Origin: Pseudomonas asuensis
GTDB lineage: Bacteria; Pseudomonadota; Gammaproteobacteria; Pseudomonadales; Pseudomonadaceae
NCBI RefSeq assembly: GCF_014646755.1
Contig: NZ_BMNW01000002.1
Span: 551,665-615,664, forward strand
Length of the DNA stretch: 64,000 bases
Direction of reading: 5' to 3'
A program made the translations under genes and the position numbers. Below, in pieces: positions 55,204-63,850 of this stretch. Under the pieces are notes generated by a model. That model searched no databases and had not been told where the DNA came from. It saw only the letters and a program-made list of their open reading frames with translations. Position 1 is the first letter of the stretch, and every line of letters begins with the position of its first letter.

Positions 55204-56606
55204 TAGCTGGCATACAGATACGCTTCAATATCGATACCCGCCTCACGCATCTGAGCAAGCTTATACCGTAGAGTACGCGCGCTGATACCTAGCCGATCAG
55301 CAGCTTCTTTTCGCCTTCCCCGCTCAGCTCGTAACGTCTCCATGATTACCTCGAATTCACGACGACGTAAGTCATCACCCAGCACCCCAGCCGTTGACGA
55401 TTCCTCAAGCGCCGCCTGGTTTGAAGGCGCCTTGACTGCAACCACCGGCGGAACAATGTCATGTGCAATGAAATCTGGAGCGGTTTGAAGACATAAGTCC
55501 TCCGGCTCAATGGTACCCGCCTGCTGGAGGATCAGGGCCCGTTGCACCGCATTATCCAACTCACGAACATTCCCTGGCCAACCGTAGCACTCAAGTAGTC
55601 GGATAGCTCCCGCTGAAAAAACAATACCGGCTTGTCCCAGCCTGGTAGCGTGCTTATTCAAAAGACGCTCTGCGAGCGGCAGGATATCGGCTGGACGCTC
55701 ACGAAGCGGCCGCCATGCCAAAGGGAAAACGGACAGTCGATAGTATAAATCCTCTCGAAAACGCCCCGCTGCCACCTCGGAGGCAAGGTCCCGATTGGTT
55801 GTTGCCAATACCCGAATATCAACCTGCTTGGGTTTTCGTGCCCCAACACGCTCGACCTCCCGCTCTTGTAACACTCGTAAGAGCTTGGCCTGTAGTCCTA
55901 GAGGCATTTCAGAAACTTCATCCAGCAGAATAGTGCCGCCATCAGCCAACTCAAACTTACCTGGCTGCGAGGCAATAGCACCGGTAAAGGCACCCTTTTC
56001 ATGTCCAAACAACGTAGCCTCAAACATGTTGTCTGGAATAGCTGCACAGTTAATGGCAACAAAAGGTCCCGCCGCACGCATTGACAGCAGATGAATATAA
56101 CGAGCTAATACCTCTTTGCCCGTACCAGACTCCCCTGAAATCAAAACGGTTGAATCACTCTTTGCGACACGAGCAGCCAAGGCTAAAAGCTGACGACTCG
56201 CCGGCTCGCGGGCAACAGGGCTACTACACCCGTCGATAGCCTGGTTATTTACGACGTAGCGCTCAACTCGATCTAACAGCACCTGTGGATCGAATGGCTT
56301 GACCAGATAATCCACGGCACCCTGCCGCATAGCCTCTACAGCTCGTTGAATGGAGCCGAAAGCAGTCATCAGCAGGACGGGCACGTGCCATCTCTTTTGC
56401 TGAATGCAGACCATGAGCTGATGACCATCCATACCGCCCATGTTCACATCACTGATAACCAGTACATAGGCATTCTGGCTCAGCGCTACCAGTGCTGCCT
56501 CTGCGCTATCGACAGAATCAAAATCAAAGCCACCTACTTCTAACGTATCCTCTAGCGCTTCGCGCAGGGCTGCGTCATCTTCCACCAGCAAAATGCGAGC
56601 ACTCAT
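55203..56606 (-). CDS. fleR: Sigma-54-dependent flagellar response regulator FleR
   Basis: This 467-residue protein has a receiver domain (Asp53 in ISDVNMGGMDG), an AAA+ domain with [14 protein letters not shown] and a DEVSEMP Walker B, and a C-terminal helix-turn-helix (RKEAADRLGISARTLRYKL). Phosphorylated by FleS, it turns on the middle flagellar promoters. Its ATG overlaps the fleS stop (ATGA). In most pseudomonads fliE follows; here the permease gene is convergent. Confidence 0.95.
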   Translation of the reverse strand: MSARILLVEDDAALREALEDTLEVGGFDFDSVDSAEAALVALSQNAYVLVISDVNMGGMDGHQLMVCIQQKRWHVPVLLMTAFGSIQRAVEAMRQGAVDYLVKPFDPQVLLDRVERYVVNNQAIDGCSSPVAREPASRQLLALAARVAKSDSTVLISGESGTGKEVLARYIHLLSMRAAGPFVAINCAAIPDNMFEATLFGHEKGAFTGAIASQPGKFELADGGTILLDEVSEMPLGLQAKLLRVLQEREVERVGARKPKQVDIRVLATTNRDLASEVAAGRFREDLYYRLSVFPLAWRPLRERPADILPLAERLLNKHATRLGQAGIVFSAGAIRLLECYGWPGNVRELDNAVQRALILQQAGTIEPEDLCLQTAPDFIAHDIVPPVVAVKAPSNQAALEESSTAGVLGDDLRRREFEVIMETLRAERGRRKEAADRLGISARTLRYKLAQMREAGIDIEAYLYAS

Positions 56607-57808
56607 AAACCATTCTCCATGAGCACCAGCCGCGGACTATGAAGTGGCAACACAAATGTCATGCATGTTCCCCTACTCGGCCTTGAGCGAATCAGCAGGT
56701 CTCCCTGATGAGCCTTGGCTACAGTCCTAGCTACAGTCATGCCCAAACCGGTTCCCATTGGTTTAGTCGTGAAAAAGGGCTCGCCGAGTCGCTTAAGCGT
56801 CTCAACGGTCATACCAGGGCCGCTATCGCTAATAGACAACCGTAGGGTGTCCTGCTTGGCGTATGCATGAATCTTGTACCGAGCCGCCTTGCCCGCCGCC
56901 TGCACTGCGTTATGGATGACATTCATCACAGCGCCTACCAGCGTATCTCGATTACACAGCACCTCCCCCACGAACGCATCACACTGCCATCGCAGCTGCA
57001 AGTCTTCCAGGTAAGGATTGGCGGTCGATTGAATAGCGGCGAACAACTGAACAGGGGAAACGCGATCGTTAAGCGGCAGCTCGCCTCGAGCAAAGATCAA
57101 CATGTCCTGAACCTGATTTTCAAGTTCATGGAGACGGTCTTTGAGTCGGCTGGCAAATCGCTGCTGCTGCTCGAATGGCAACGGTCGTTCAGATAGGTGG
57201 CCTGCGTATAACATTGCTGCCGAGAGCGGCGTACGAATCTGATGCGCAAGCGAAGCGACCATACGCCCCATGGAGGACAAGCGCTCATGGCGAGCCAGCT
57301 GTTCCTGGAGGCGTCGAGTTTCGGTCATATCGTTCAACATGATGAGTTGACCAGGCTCACTGTCTAATGAGCGAGTCGCTAAGGAAACGCGCCGGCCATT
57401 CTTGAGGGACACTTCGTGGCCGTCATCCTTACGGGGCGCAAAACAGCGACCAATGACCTTTCGCCATAGCACCCCTATCAGCGGCTCACCCAAGAGAGCG
57501 ACTGCGACTGGATTGGCTTCACAGACGACTCCATGGCCATCAAGGACAATGATTCCCGCTGGCAGGATATCGAGAAGACTCTGTAGACGGCTAGCAAGCC
57601 GCTCCTTCTCTGCCAATTCCTGGGCACGCTGAGCGGTTTCACGCGCAAGCTCACCCTTCAGATCAACTAAACGGTTTTCAAGCCAACCGTATGGCTCATT
57701 GAACAGGTCCGAAATAGGCTCAAACAAAACACTGGCTTGTTCAAGTGTTCGCTTGACCTCATCCGTAGAAGGCTTATTGGAAGGAACCGGCGTTACAGAT
57801 GAACTCAT
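56603..57808 (-). CDS. fleS: Flagellar sensor histidine kinase FleS
   Basis: This 401-residue soluble kinase has a helical N-terminus, a PAS domain (about 85-175), a phospho-accepting histidine in ASLAHQIRTPLSAAML and an ATPase domain with NVIHNAVQAAG and GPGMTVETLKRLGEPFFTTK. No membrane segment is visible, so it senses a cytoplasmic or assembly signal. It pairs with FleR. A sigma-54 promoter lies about 50 bases upstream. Confidence 0.94.
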   Translation of the reverse strand: MSSSVTPVPSNKPSTDEVKRTLEQASVLFEPISDLFNEPYGWLENRLVDLKGELARETAQRAQELAEKERLASRLQSLLDILPAGIIVLDGHGVVCEANPVAVALLGEPLIGVLWRKVIGRCFAPRKDDGHEVSLKNGRRVSLATRSLDSEPGQLIMLNDMTETRRLQEQLARHERLSSMGRMVASLAHQIRTPLSAAMLYAGHLSERPLPFEQQQRFASRLKDRLHELENQVQDMLIFARGELPLNDRVSPVQLFAAIQSTANPYLEDLQLRWQCDAFVGEVLCNRDTLVGAVMNVIHNAVQAAGKAARYKIHAYAKQDTLRLSISDSGPGMTVETLKRLGEPFFTTKPMGTGLGMTVARTVAKAHQGDLLIRSRPSRGTCMTFVLPLHSPRLVLMENGL

Positions 57809-57813
57809 ACGAT

Positions 57814-57855
57814 ACTCTCTGTTTAATGACAGGAAGTCGTCACCAAACAGAGAGT
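57814..57855 (-). repeat. Perfect 11-bp inverted repeat in the fleSR control region
   Basis: ACTCTCTGTTT (57814-57824) and AAACAGAGAGT (57845-57855) are exact reverse complements with a 20-base spacer. The right arm lies between the -12 element and the expected transcription start and the left arm just before the fleS start codon. It may be an operator or, if included in a longer transcript from fleQ, a hairpin. Confidence 0.85.
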
Positions 57856-57856
57856 G

Positions 57857-57872
57857 TGCAAGCTGCGTGCCG
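57857..57872 (-). promoter_or_regulatory. Sigma-54 promoter of fleSR
   Basis: The minus-strand sequence CGGCACGCAGCTTGCA keeps the GG and GC core at the right spacing and matches TGGCAC-N5-TTGCA except at the first base. FleQ activates fleSR in Pseudomonas. Transcription would start near 57846. Confidence 0.78.
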
Positions 57873-57899
57873 TCAGAACAGAAGTATTACAGCCAAGCG

Positions 57900-59381
57900 T
57901 TACTCTTCATCAGTAAGCTCGTCCTCACGGCGTCCCATACCATACTTACGCATCTTTTCGACCAATGTGGTACGCCTGATACGTAAACGCTCAGCGGCAC
58001 GAGCCACCACGCCCCCCGCATCATCAAGTGCTTGCTGAATAAGGCTTTGCTCAAGATTAGCCAGATAATCCTTGAGATCCAACCCATCAGAGGGCAGAAG
58101 CGCTGAAGAAGCTACCGGACCCGGAAGACTGGCTAACGCAACGGCCTCCCTCTCCTCCAGCTCTTCACGCAAAGAGGTCGTCATCGCATCGTTTTCGTCT
58201 TCGACGTAACGGAATTTCTGTGGCAGCTCAGCTACACCAATCACACCATAAGGATGCATGATCGCTAATCGCTCAACAAGGTTAGCAAGCTCACGCACGT
58301 TACCCGGCCAGCTATGGCGACACAGGGACATGATAGCGGCAGAATTAAAACGGATAGAGCCACGCTTTTCATGCTCCATTCGAGAAATCAGTTCATTGAT
58401 GAGCAGTGGAATATCCTCTGCACGATCTCTCAAAGGTGGCATATCGATTGGGAAAACGTTAAGACGGTAAAACAAGTCCTCACGGAAGGACCCATTCTCA
58501 ATCATCTTCTCCAGATTCTTGTGGGTAGCCGCAATAATACGAACATCGACCGTTTGCGTCTTATTACTGCCTACGCGCTCGTAGGTCCGCTCCTGCAGTA
58601 CACGCAGCAACTTAACCTGCATGTTCAGTGGCATATCTCCAATTTCATCCAGAAAAAGCGTACCCGTATTTGCCAACTCAAAACGCCCTGCTCGGTTGGT
58701 AATGGCGCCGGTAAAAGCACCTTTTTCATGACCGAACAGCTCACTCTCCAAGAGTTCAGCTGGGATAGCACCGCAATTCACCGGAACGAAGGGGCCGTCT
58801 TTTCGCTTTGAATGGAAGTGCAAGTTACGTGCAACAACTTCCTTACCCGTACCTGACTCACCCAGGATCAGTACGCTGGCTTCGGTATCTGCTACCTGCT
58901 GCATCATCTTGCGCACGCCTTGAATAGCGCGGCTTGTGCCCACCAGGCTGCGGAAGAGGTTAGGCTCACGCTGCCGCCCGCGATCCCGCGCCTGGTCGTA
59001 CATGTCCCGGTAGACCTGAGCACGATGAAGTGAGTCGAGCAGTCTGTTGTACGAAACAGGGACATCCAGCGTAGCCAGAATGCGCCTACGCACATCGTCC
59101 GGCCAATCACTATAGACCGTAGCCCCCATAAGCAGGACGGGAAGAACCTCGTCGAACTCTGCAAGCTTTTTTAACAGCTCGACACTTCCTCCTGACGCGT
59201 CAACCCGTCCCAACAACAAGCACAGTACAGACCGGCTATTCTCAAACGACGCGACGGTCTGCTCCCAATCGTCACTCGTACACGCGACATGTTCTTCACC
59301 TAGAAAGGTCAGAATGACGGTGAGATCGTGGCGACGGCTTGCGTCATCTTCTATAAGGAGGATCTTGGTTTCACGCCACAT
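57900..59381 (-). CDS. fleQ: Flagellar master regulator FleQ
   Basis: This 493-residue protein has a receiver-like N-terminal domain without a phospho-accepting Asp at the usual position ([10 protein letters not shown]), the LFRS motif (142-145) that binds c-di-GMP, an AAA+ domain with Walker A GESGTGK (174-180), GAFTGA (221-226) and LDEIGDM Walker B (244-250), and a C-terminal helix-turn-helix ([19 protein letters not shown]). It activates sigma-54 flagellar promoters and is held in check by FleN and c-di-GMP. Confidence 0.96.
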   Translation of the reverse strand: MWRETKILLIEDDASRRHDLTVILTFLGEEHVACTSDDWEQTVASFENSRSVLCLLLGRVDASGGSVELLKKLAEFDEVLPVLLMGATVYSDWPDDVRRRILATLDVPVSYNRLLDSLHRAQVYRDMYDQARDRGRQREPNLFRSLVGTSRAIQGVRKMMQQVADTEASVLILGESGTGKEVVARNLHFHSKRKDGPFVPVNCGAIPAELLESELFGHEKGAFTGAITNRAGRFELANTGTLFLDEIGDMPLNMQVKLLRVLQERTYERVGSNKTQTVDVRIIAATHKNLEKMIENGSFREDLFYRLNVFPIDMPPLRDRAEDIPLLINELISRMEHEKRGSIRFNSAAIMSLCRHSWPGNVRELANLVERLAIMHPYGVIGVAELPQKFRYVEDENDAMTTSLREELEEREAVALASLPGPVASSALLPSDGLDLKDYLANLEQSLIQQALDDAGGVVARAAERLRIRRTTLVEKMRKYGMGRREDELTDEE

Positions 59382-59428
59382 CTTCTAATATTCCCTTTCC
59401 GCCGAAGACCACTAACAGGCATAGCCCT

Positions 59429-59457
59429 AGTAAAGTCAAAACTGTGAGAAGAGTCAA
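59429..59457 (-). promoter_or_regulatory. Probable sigma-70 promoter of fleQ
   Basis: On the minus strand TTGACT (59452-59457) and TTTACT (59429-59434) are separated by exactly 17 bases, about 48 bases before the fleQ ATG. This agrees with sigma-70 control of fleQ known in P. aeruginosa. Confidence 0.55.
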
Positions 59458-59504
59458 TTTTATGGCGTGATTTCTTTCAACTGTTTAGTTCCGCTGGTCG
59501 TCTT

Positions 59505-59801
59505 TTAACCAAACAATTTATATACATTAGCTGCTTTTTGAGAACGCTTCGCTTTAGAGGCTTCCCTGGCAATTTCATTGCGCTGCATACGGCTGGCATA
59601 TATGAGCTTTCCATAGAAAGCCATTAGCTTCTCTAAACTTAGTCGCAAAGCGTCATCGTCTCGCGGAAGCTCACGCATAGCCTCGTCTATATGAGCACGA
59701 CAGGCAAAATCAAGGGACCCGATAGAGTCCCAATCTTGACATTCGAGCGCAGCAGCCAAAGCATCTCTTGTTTCGTCTAATCGCTGAATTGCCAATGACA
59801 T
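59505..59801 (-). CDS. FliT-like flagellar chaperone (FleP family)
   Basis: This 98-residue helical protein lies directly after fliS and before fleQ, the position of the small gene called fliT or fleP in pseudomonads. I chose the ATG of MSLAIQRLDETRD because GGAGG lies seven bases upstream; an ATG overlapping the fliS stop is less likely. A role as chaperone of FliD or regulator of filament proteins is inferred from place and size. Confidence 0.75.
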   Translation of the reverse strand: MSLAIQRLDETRDALAAALECQDWDSIGSLDFACRAHIDEAMRELPRDDDALRLSLEKLMAFYGKLIYASRMQRNEIAREASKAKRSQKAANVYKLFG

Positions 59802-59818
59802 AACCCAACCTCCTTTAC

Positions 59819-60205
59819 TCAAGCCGCCGGTGCGATACCGTCCCAGCCCTCTTTTATAGTGCGTAGAAGCTTGGCAACCTCATCAATCTTAGCTTCATCA
59901 TTGTGCTGATTAGCTTCGATCAGGCGCTGGATCATATAGACGTATAAGTCATTAAGGTTGACAGCGACTTCCCCTCCCTTTTCAGGATTCAATGACTCCC
60001 GCAAACCACCGATAATATCGATAGCCTTACCGATTAGAATCCCCTTTTCAGCAACCTGCCCACGATTGATAGCTCCCTTGGCTTGAGCCAGGCGAGACAG
60101 GCCGCCTTCCATAAGCATCTGAATCAAGCGATGGGGATTGGCTTCTACTACTTGAGCGTGCGTATTCACCTGCTGGTAATGACGCATGGCCGACTTGGCA
60201 TACAT
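59819..60205 (-). CDS. fliS: Flagellin chaperone FliS
   Basis: This 128-residue helical-bundle protein has the FliS start (MYAKSAMRHYQQV), the segment ANPHRLIQMLMEGGLSRLAQAK and LNDLYVYMIQRLIEAN. It binds unfolded flagellin until export. It has a ribosome binding site (GAGGAG) and, upstream, its own sigma-28 promoter after the fliD terminator. Confidence 0.94.
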   Translation of the reverse strand: MYAKSAMRHYQQVNTHAQVVEANPHRLIQMLMEGGLSRLAQAKGAINRGQVAEKGILIGKAIDIIGGLRESLNPEKGGEVAVNLNDLYVYMIQRLIEANQHNDEAKIDEVAKLLRTIKEGWDGIAPAA

Positions 60206-60242
60206 GGAGTGAACTCCTCACGTATATGTTTTCGATATCCCT

Positions 60243-60269
60243 GTATCGGCCTAAATAGCGAAAGCTTTA
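60243..60269 (-). promoter_or_regulatory. Sigma-28 (FliA) promoter of fliS
   Basis: On the minus strand TAAA is followed after 15 bases by GCCGATAC, one mismatch from the consensus GCCGATAA. The start would be near 60236, about 30 bases before the fliS ATG. It lies between the fliD terminator and fliS. Confidence 0.75.
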
Positions 60270-60272
60270 AAT

Positions 60273-60303
60273 GCAAAAGCCCGATTTAGAATCGGGCTTT
60301 TGC
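60273..60303 (-). terminator. Terminator of fliD
   Basis: GCAAAAGCCCGAT (60273-60285) and ATCGGGCTTTTGC (60291-60303) form a perfect 13-bp stem with U-rich 3' arm, 17 bases after the fliD stop. The arms themselves carry the A and T runs. Confidence 0.9.
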
Positions 60304-60319
60304 AATCTCGCCAAACTGT

Positions 60320-61735
60320 TTATTCTTTACGATTATTAAGAGCATTAAGCGTAGTCATAACACTAGTACTGGTGGCATTTAGCTGGGCCACTAAGCTATC
60401 CATAGCATTGTACTTGGCATTAAGTGTCGCTTCGAGCTTCTCAATTCGCAGATCAAGTGCTGACTGCTGCTCAACCAAGTCTGCCAAAGTAGTTTTGAGG
60501 CTGATCTCACGACTGTTTAAAATCCCCTTGGATTCAGTATAAGTCTGCACCCTGCTATCAAGTCTTTTAAGAAGCCCTGTATCCCCTGTAAAGAAACTCG
60601 ATACAGCGGTATAGTTTTCTGCCAGCGCTTTATCCAACTTGGTACTATTCACCTCTAGTGTGCCGTCTTGCTTGGTCATAATGCCCAGCTGAGACAACAT
60701 ACTGATTCCAGTAGTGCTATTACTTTGTACATTCGTAAGCTCATTACGAATGTCGCTTAACAGACTACGAACTGTAGCATCTCCGGTTAGGGCTGATGCA
60801 GTAGTGGATGTACTGTCAGAAGAAACTGAAGAAGATACCTTGGTTAAAGAACTCGCTGTCTTCATCAATGCGTTATAAGCATCGACGAATGTTTGCACAG
60901 ACGTTTTCAACCCGTCTTTATCGGCAGAGACCGAAACAGTAGAAGCACCTATACCTGTAAGGGTCAGGTTAAGCCCACTGATAGTCTTATCCAGCGTATT
61001 GCTAGGACTGGTCATTTCCAGACCATCTACGGTAAAGCTGGCATCTGCTGGACGCGCCGATACATAACCACTGACAAGCTTACCGTTGGCATCCTTAACT
61101 TGTGTCGTTCCATCTACTGCAAAGGCAGAAAGAGCCGTGTCACTGGTGGCGATGGAAATATCTGTACCCGCTCCGGTAGCTGTCGAACTTAAAACTAGTC
61201 GGCTACCAGACGAGTCAGTCACAATGTTGGCAGTAATACCTTTGCTTTGCAGCTGCTGGTTGATGGCGTCACGAACACCAGATAGAGATGTCCCTTCAGC
61301 TATATCAATGTCATAAGAGCTACCAGCACCAGAAGCAGAACCTTGAGTAATGGTTAGCTTACCAGCTGCAGAGGTTGTTGCATCAGCTGCCATGACTTGA
61401 GTGGTGACCTTGGAGCCAGTCGCTAGGCTCTTCACATCAAGAGAGTAGCTACCTCCTATTGCACCACTGCTTGAAGTTACAGTAACTGCTTTGTCATTGG
61501 AGGACTTAGCACTTAGTCCAATGAATGCAGACTCGCTGTTAAGCTTGCTCATTGAACTCTTGAAGGTTTCAAGAGCACTTTTCAGACTACCAATAGCTGA
61601 AAGCGTAGTGTTTGCCTTCTTTGTCTGAGTATCAATTTGGTTTTGCTTAGGTGACTTTTCAGCCCCAACCAACGCCTCGACAATGGCTTTAGTATTAACA
61701 GTTGAACCAAGACCACTAAATGAAATACCTGCCAT
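60320..61735 (-). CDS. fliD: Flagellar filament cap protein FliD
   Basis: This 471-residue protein has FliD N- and C-terminal domains: the start ISFSGLGSTVNTKAIVEALV, a Ser/Thr-rich middle (about 70-400) and a coiled-coil C-terminus (LDLRIEKLEATLNAKYNAMD, FDALV-like MDSLVAQLNATSTSVMTTL). It caps the growing filament and can bind mucin in some species. It lies downstream of flaG. Confidence 0.95.
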   Translation of the reverse strand: MAGISFSGLGSTVNTKAIVEALVGAEKSPKQNQIDTQTKKANTTLSAIGSLKSALETFKSSMSKLNSESAFIGLSAKSSNDKAVTVTSSSGAIGGSYSLDVKSLATGSKVTTQVMAADATTSAAGKLTITQGSASGAGSSYDIDIAEGTSLSGVRDAINQQLQSKGITANIVTDSSGSRLVLSSTATGAGTDISIATSDTALSAFAVDGTTQVKDANGKLVSGYVSARPADASFTVDGLEMTSPSNTLDKTISGLNLTLTGIGASTVSVSADKDGLKTSVQTFVDAYNALMKTASSLTKVSSSVSSDSTSTTASALTGDATVRSLLSDIRNELTNVQSNSTTGISMLSQLGIMTKQDGTLEVNSTKLDKALAENYTAVSSFFTGDTGLLKRLDSRVQTYTESKGILNSREISLKTTLADLVEQQSALDLRIEKLEATLNAKYNAMDSLVAQLNATSTSVMTTLNALNNRKE

Positions 61736-61786
61736 GATTTTTGCCTCAACAAAATTTTGACTGCTTAGTCTTCATGGATGTAAACA

Positions 61787-61802
61787 AGCATTAACCAGGC
61801 CA
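61787..61802 (-). promoter_or_regulatory. Possible sigma-54 promoter of fliD
   Basis: The minus-strand TGGCCTGGTTAATGCT keeps GG and GC spacing but has ATGC in place of TTGC. It lies between flaG and fliD, about 50 bases before fliD. Confidence 0.4.
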
Positions 61803-61805
61803 GTT

Positions 61806-62159
61806 TTAAACTTTTTCCTGGAGAAGCCCGCTACTGTCATCTCTTAAATTCTGAGCCAGCTTGAGCGCTTCCTCAGATGGAAGCTGCCTAATGAGCTCGC
61901 CACTCTCTTTAGCAATCACTTTAACGACAACCGTACCGGTACTATCATCAATTGAAAATTCAAGGTTTCTCTGTACTGAATCAACGAAATCCTGAATATC
62001 TTTGACAGCCTGCTTGATATCATTAGTGTCTGGTTTAACTTGATCAGCTTTAGAGGAAGTAACATCCTTTGAAGCCGGACGATCACTGAGACTAGCATCC
62101 GCCTTGGCGGAGTTTCCGCTGTGGGCGTAAACCGTATTCAGCTTGACATTCATGTCCAT
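61806..62159 (-). CDS. flaG: FlaG family protein
   Basis: This 117-residue protein has a polar N-terminal half and the FlaG domain at the end (about 60-110: VDSVQRNLEFSIDDSTGTVV, KVIAKESGELIRQLPSEEAL). FlaG proteins lie next to fliC in many polar flagellates and influence filament length. It lies between the fliC terminator and fliD. Confidence 0.92.
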   Translation of the reverse strand: MDMNVKLNTVYAHSGNSAKADASLSDRPASKDVTSSKADQVKPDTNDIKQAVKDIQDFVDSVQRNLEFSIDDSTGTVVVKVIAKESGELIRQLPSEEALKLAQNLRDDSSGLLQEKV

Positions 62160-62174
62160 GTCATCACCTCACAA

Positions 62175-62211
62175 ACAAGAAAACGAGGGAATGCTTTCGC
62201 ACCCCCTCGTT
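62175..62211 (-). terminator. Terminator of fliC
   Basis: A 13-bp stem (62182-62194 with 62199-62211, including two G-T pairs) with a GAAA tetraloop is followed by TTTTC on the minus strand, 20 bases after the fliC stop. Confidence 0.88.
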
Positions 62212-62230
62212 GCTAGCGACTAAACGCTCA

Positions 62231-63079
62231 TTACTGGAGCAGCTTAAGTACAGCGTTCGGCAGCTGATTGGCCTGGGCCAGAATCGCAGTCGAAGCCTGC
62301 TGCAGGGTCTGCTGCTTGGTCATCTCTGATGTCTCGGCAGCAAAGTCAGCATCCTGAGTACGGCTGCGAGCAGCAGTGGCGTTCTCAGAAATGTTCTGCA
62401 GGTTGGAGATCGTGCTGCTCATACGGTTCTGCACGGCACCCAGGTCGGCACGCTTGGAGTTGATGGTGTCCATCGCGAGGTCGATTGCAGCGATCGATGC
62501 GTCTACTGCAGTGTGAGTCGTTGCGTTGTCTGTGCCCGTGATGCCAAGACCGGCAACACCCAGATCGGTGGCATCAAAGCCAGAACTCAGGTCAATCGAA
62601 ATCACTTCGTTAGTGCCAGTGTTCGCGCCTACCTGGAACTGCATGGTACCGGCAGAGCCGTCCAACAGCTGCTTGTCCTTACCAAAGGTAGTCGTATTGG
62701 CAATACGGCTCAGTTCTTCGGTCATTGCAGTGAATTCAGCATTCAGTGCGTTACGGTCTTTTTCGCTGTTGCTGTCGTTACGGGACTGCAGGGCCAGTTC
62801 GCGCATACGCTGCAGGATGTTGGTGGACTCTTGCAGAGCACCTTCAGCAGTCTGAGCGATAGAGATACCGTCGTTGGCGTTCTTGACCGCTACGTTCAGA
62901 CCACGGATCTGGCTGGTCAGACGGTTGGCGATCTGCAGGCCGGCGGCGTCGTCTTTGGCGCTGTTGATTTTCAGGCCAGAGGACAGGCGCTGCATGGAGC
63001 TGCTCAGGCTGTCGGAAGCACGGTTCAGGTTCTTCTGAACAGACAAGGAGGCAACGTTAGTGTTTACGGTCATAGCCAT
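62231..63079 (-). CDS. fliC: Flagellin FliC
   Basis: This 282-residue flagellin has the conserved N-terminal D0/D1 (about 1-140, [40 protein letters not shown]) and C-terminal D1/D0 (about 195-282, [20 protein letters not shown]), with a short variable middle. It is thus near the small end for Pseudomonas flagellins. A sigma-28 promoter precedes it. Its 3' end is nearly identical to the second flagellin at 63851. Confidence 0.96.
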   Translation of the reverse strand: MAMTVNTNVASLSVQKNLNRASDSLSSSMQRLSSGLKINSAKDDAAGLQIANRLTSQIRGLNVAVKNANDGISIAQTAEGALQESTNILQRMRELALQSRNDSNSEKDRNALNAEFTAMTEELSRIANTTTFGKDKQLLDGSAGTMQFQVGANTGTNEVISIDLSSGFDATDLGVAGLGITGTDNATTHTAVDASIAAIDLAMDTINSKRADLGAVQNRMSSTISNLQNISENATAARSRTQDADFAAETSEMTKQQTLQQASTAILAQANQLPNAVLKLLQ

Positions 63080-63158
63080 GATGAGATACTCACAAAGTCA
63101 TTTGATTGATACCCCGGCCTGGCGGTTGCCTCAGCGGCCTGGAGAACTTACGTTTAAG

Positions 63159-63185
63159 TTATCGGCGTTTGCTCAATTTGCTTTA
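63159..63185 (-). promoter_or_regulatory. Sigma-28 (FliA) promoter of fliC
   Basis: On the minus strand TAAA and GCCGATAA are separated by exactly 15 bases, a perfect FliA promoter core. The transcript would begin near 63152 and carry a leader of about 70 bases. Confidence 0.88.
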
Positions 63186-63803
63186 GGAAAATTCTCTTCG
63201 GTATTTCCCAAACAGTTGGCCTACCTCGCCATCCATCATGCTCAAGAGCATGATGACTTAAACTGGTTACTCTCTATTTCGGCCCGACTCCGATTTACTT
63301 TAGCGAAAATTTATTTTTATTAATAAACCATTCTACAAAGCCAGAAAGTTGGCACCACCAGATAAAAAGCCAATTAAATGGCTTACCTATAAACATAAAG
63401 CGTCCAACTTATTACTAGGCTTTGTACGAAAAATATCTACGCATTGGTGATGCTTTGTTAAAAATCGATTCGGAATGCTTATGTACAGCATGTAAACTCC
63501 GCTTCCTTACTGACTTTTGCCTCGTCTGACTTTCGCTCGAAGACTTTTTGTACAGAGCTTAATAGTCAATTAACGGGACCTAGGGTTTGTACCAAGAGCA
63601 GCGTCGCATGCAGTACAAAACGCACGCCAGATTAGTCATATCTTTAAACTCTTGGCTAGCTTGTCGTCTCGGTCGCTAGCTTGGCCTTTTTTCTTAACCA
63701 GCCGAATACTGTTCAATAACGTTGCGCTGCTTGTACTTAGGTTGGCTGAACAACCTGAGCAGCCTTTGTGTAGGCCGGCTTTAGCAAAGAACGCCCACAC
63801 AAA
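63186..63803. other. Long non-coding gap between two flagellin genes
   Basis: The 618 bases upstream of the fliC promoter hold no supported gene. Notable are a perfect 10-bp palindrome (63234-63255), a very AT-rich patch (about 63290-63350), a repeated GCTAGCTTG (near 63655 and 63676) and a TTTGTGT/ACACAAA pair close to the next terminator. It may hold upstream activator sites of fliC. Confidence 0.55.
63234..63255. repeat. Perfect 10-bp palindrome upstream of the fliC promoter
   Basis: CATCATGCTC (63234-63243), two bases, then GAGCATGATG (63246-63255) are exact reverse complements. The site is centred about 60 bases upstream of the -35 element of the fliC promoter, a position that suits a dimeric regulator. 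Confidence 0.8.
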
Positions 63804-63834
63804 TAAAAGGGGGATGCTTTCGCATCCCCTTTTG
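63804..63834 (-). terminator. Terminator of the second flagellin gene
   Basis: AAAAGGGGGATGC (63805-63817) pairs with GCATCCCCTTTT (63822-63833), with a GAAA loop on the minus strand as in the fliC terminator, showing the two 3' regions share ancestry. Confidence 0.88.
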
Positions 63835-63850
63835 TTAATAGCGGCTCTGA

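Noticed and set aside
57900..59381. FleQ lacking a receiver phospho-acceptor as an unusual loss
   Set aside because: This is a known property of FleQ, not a defect.
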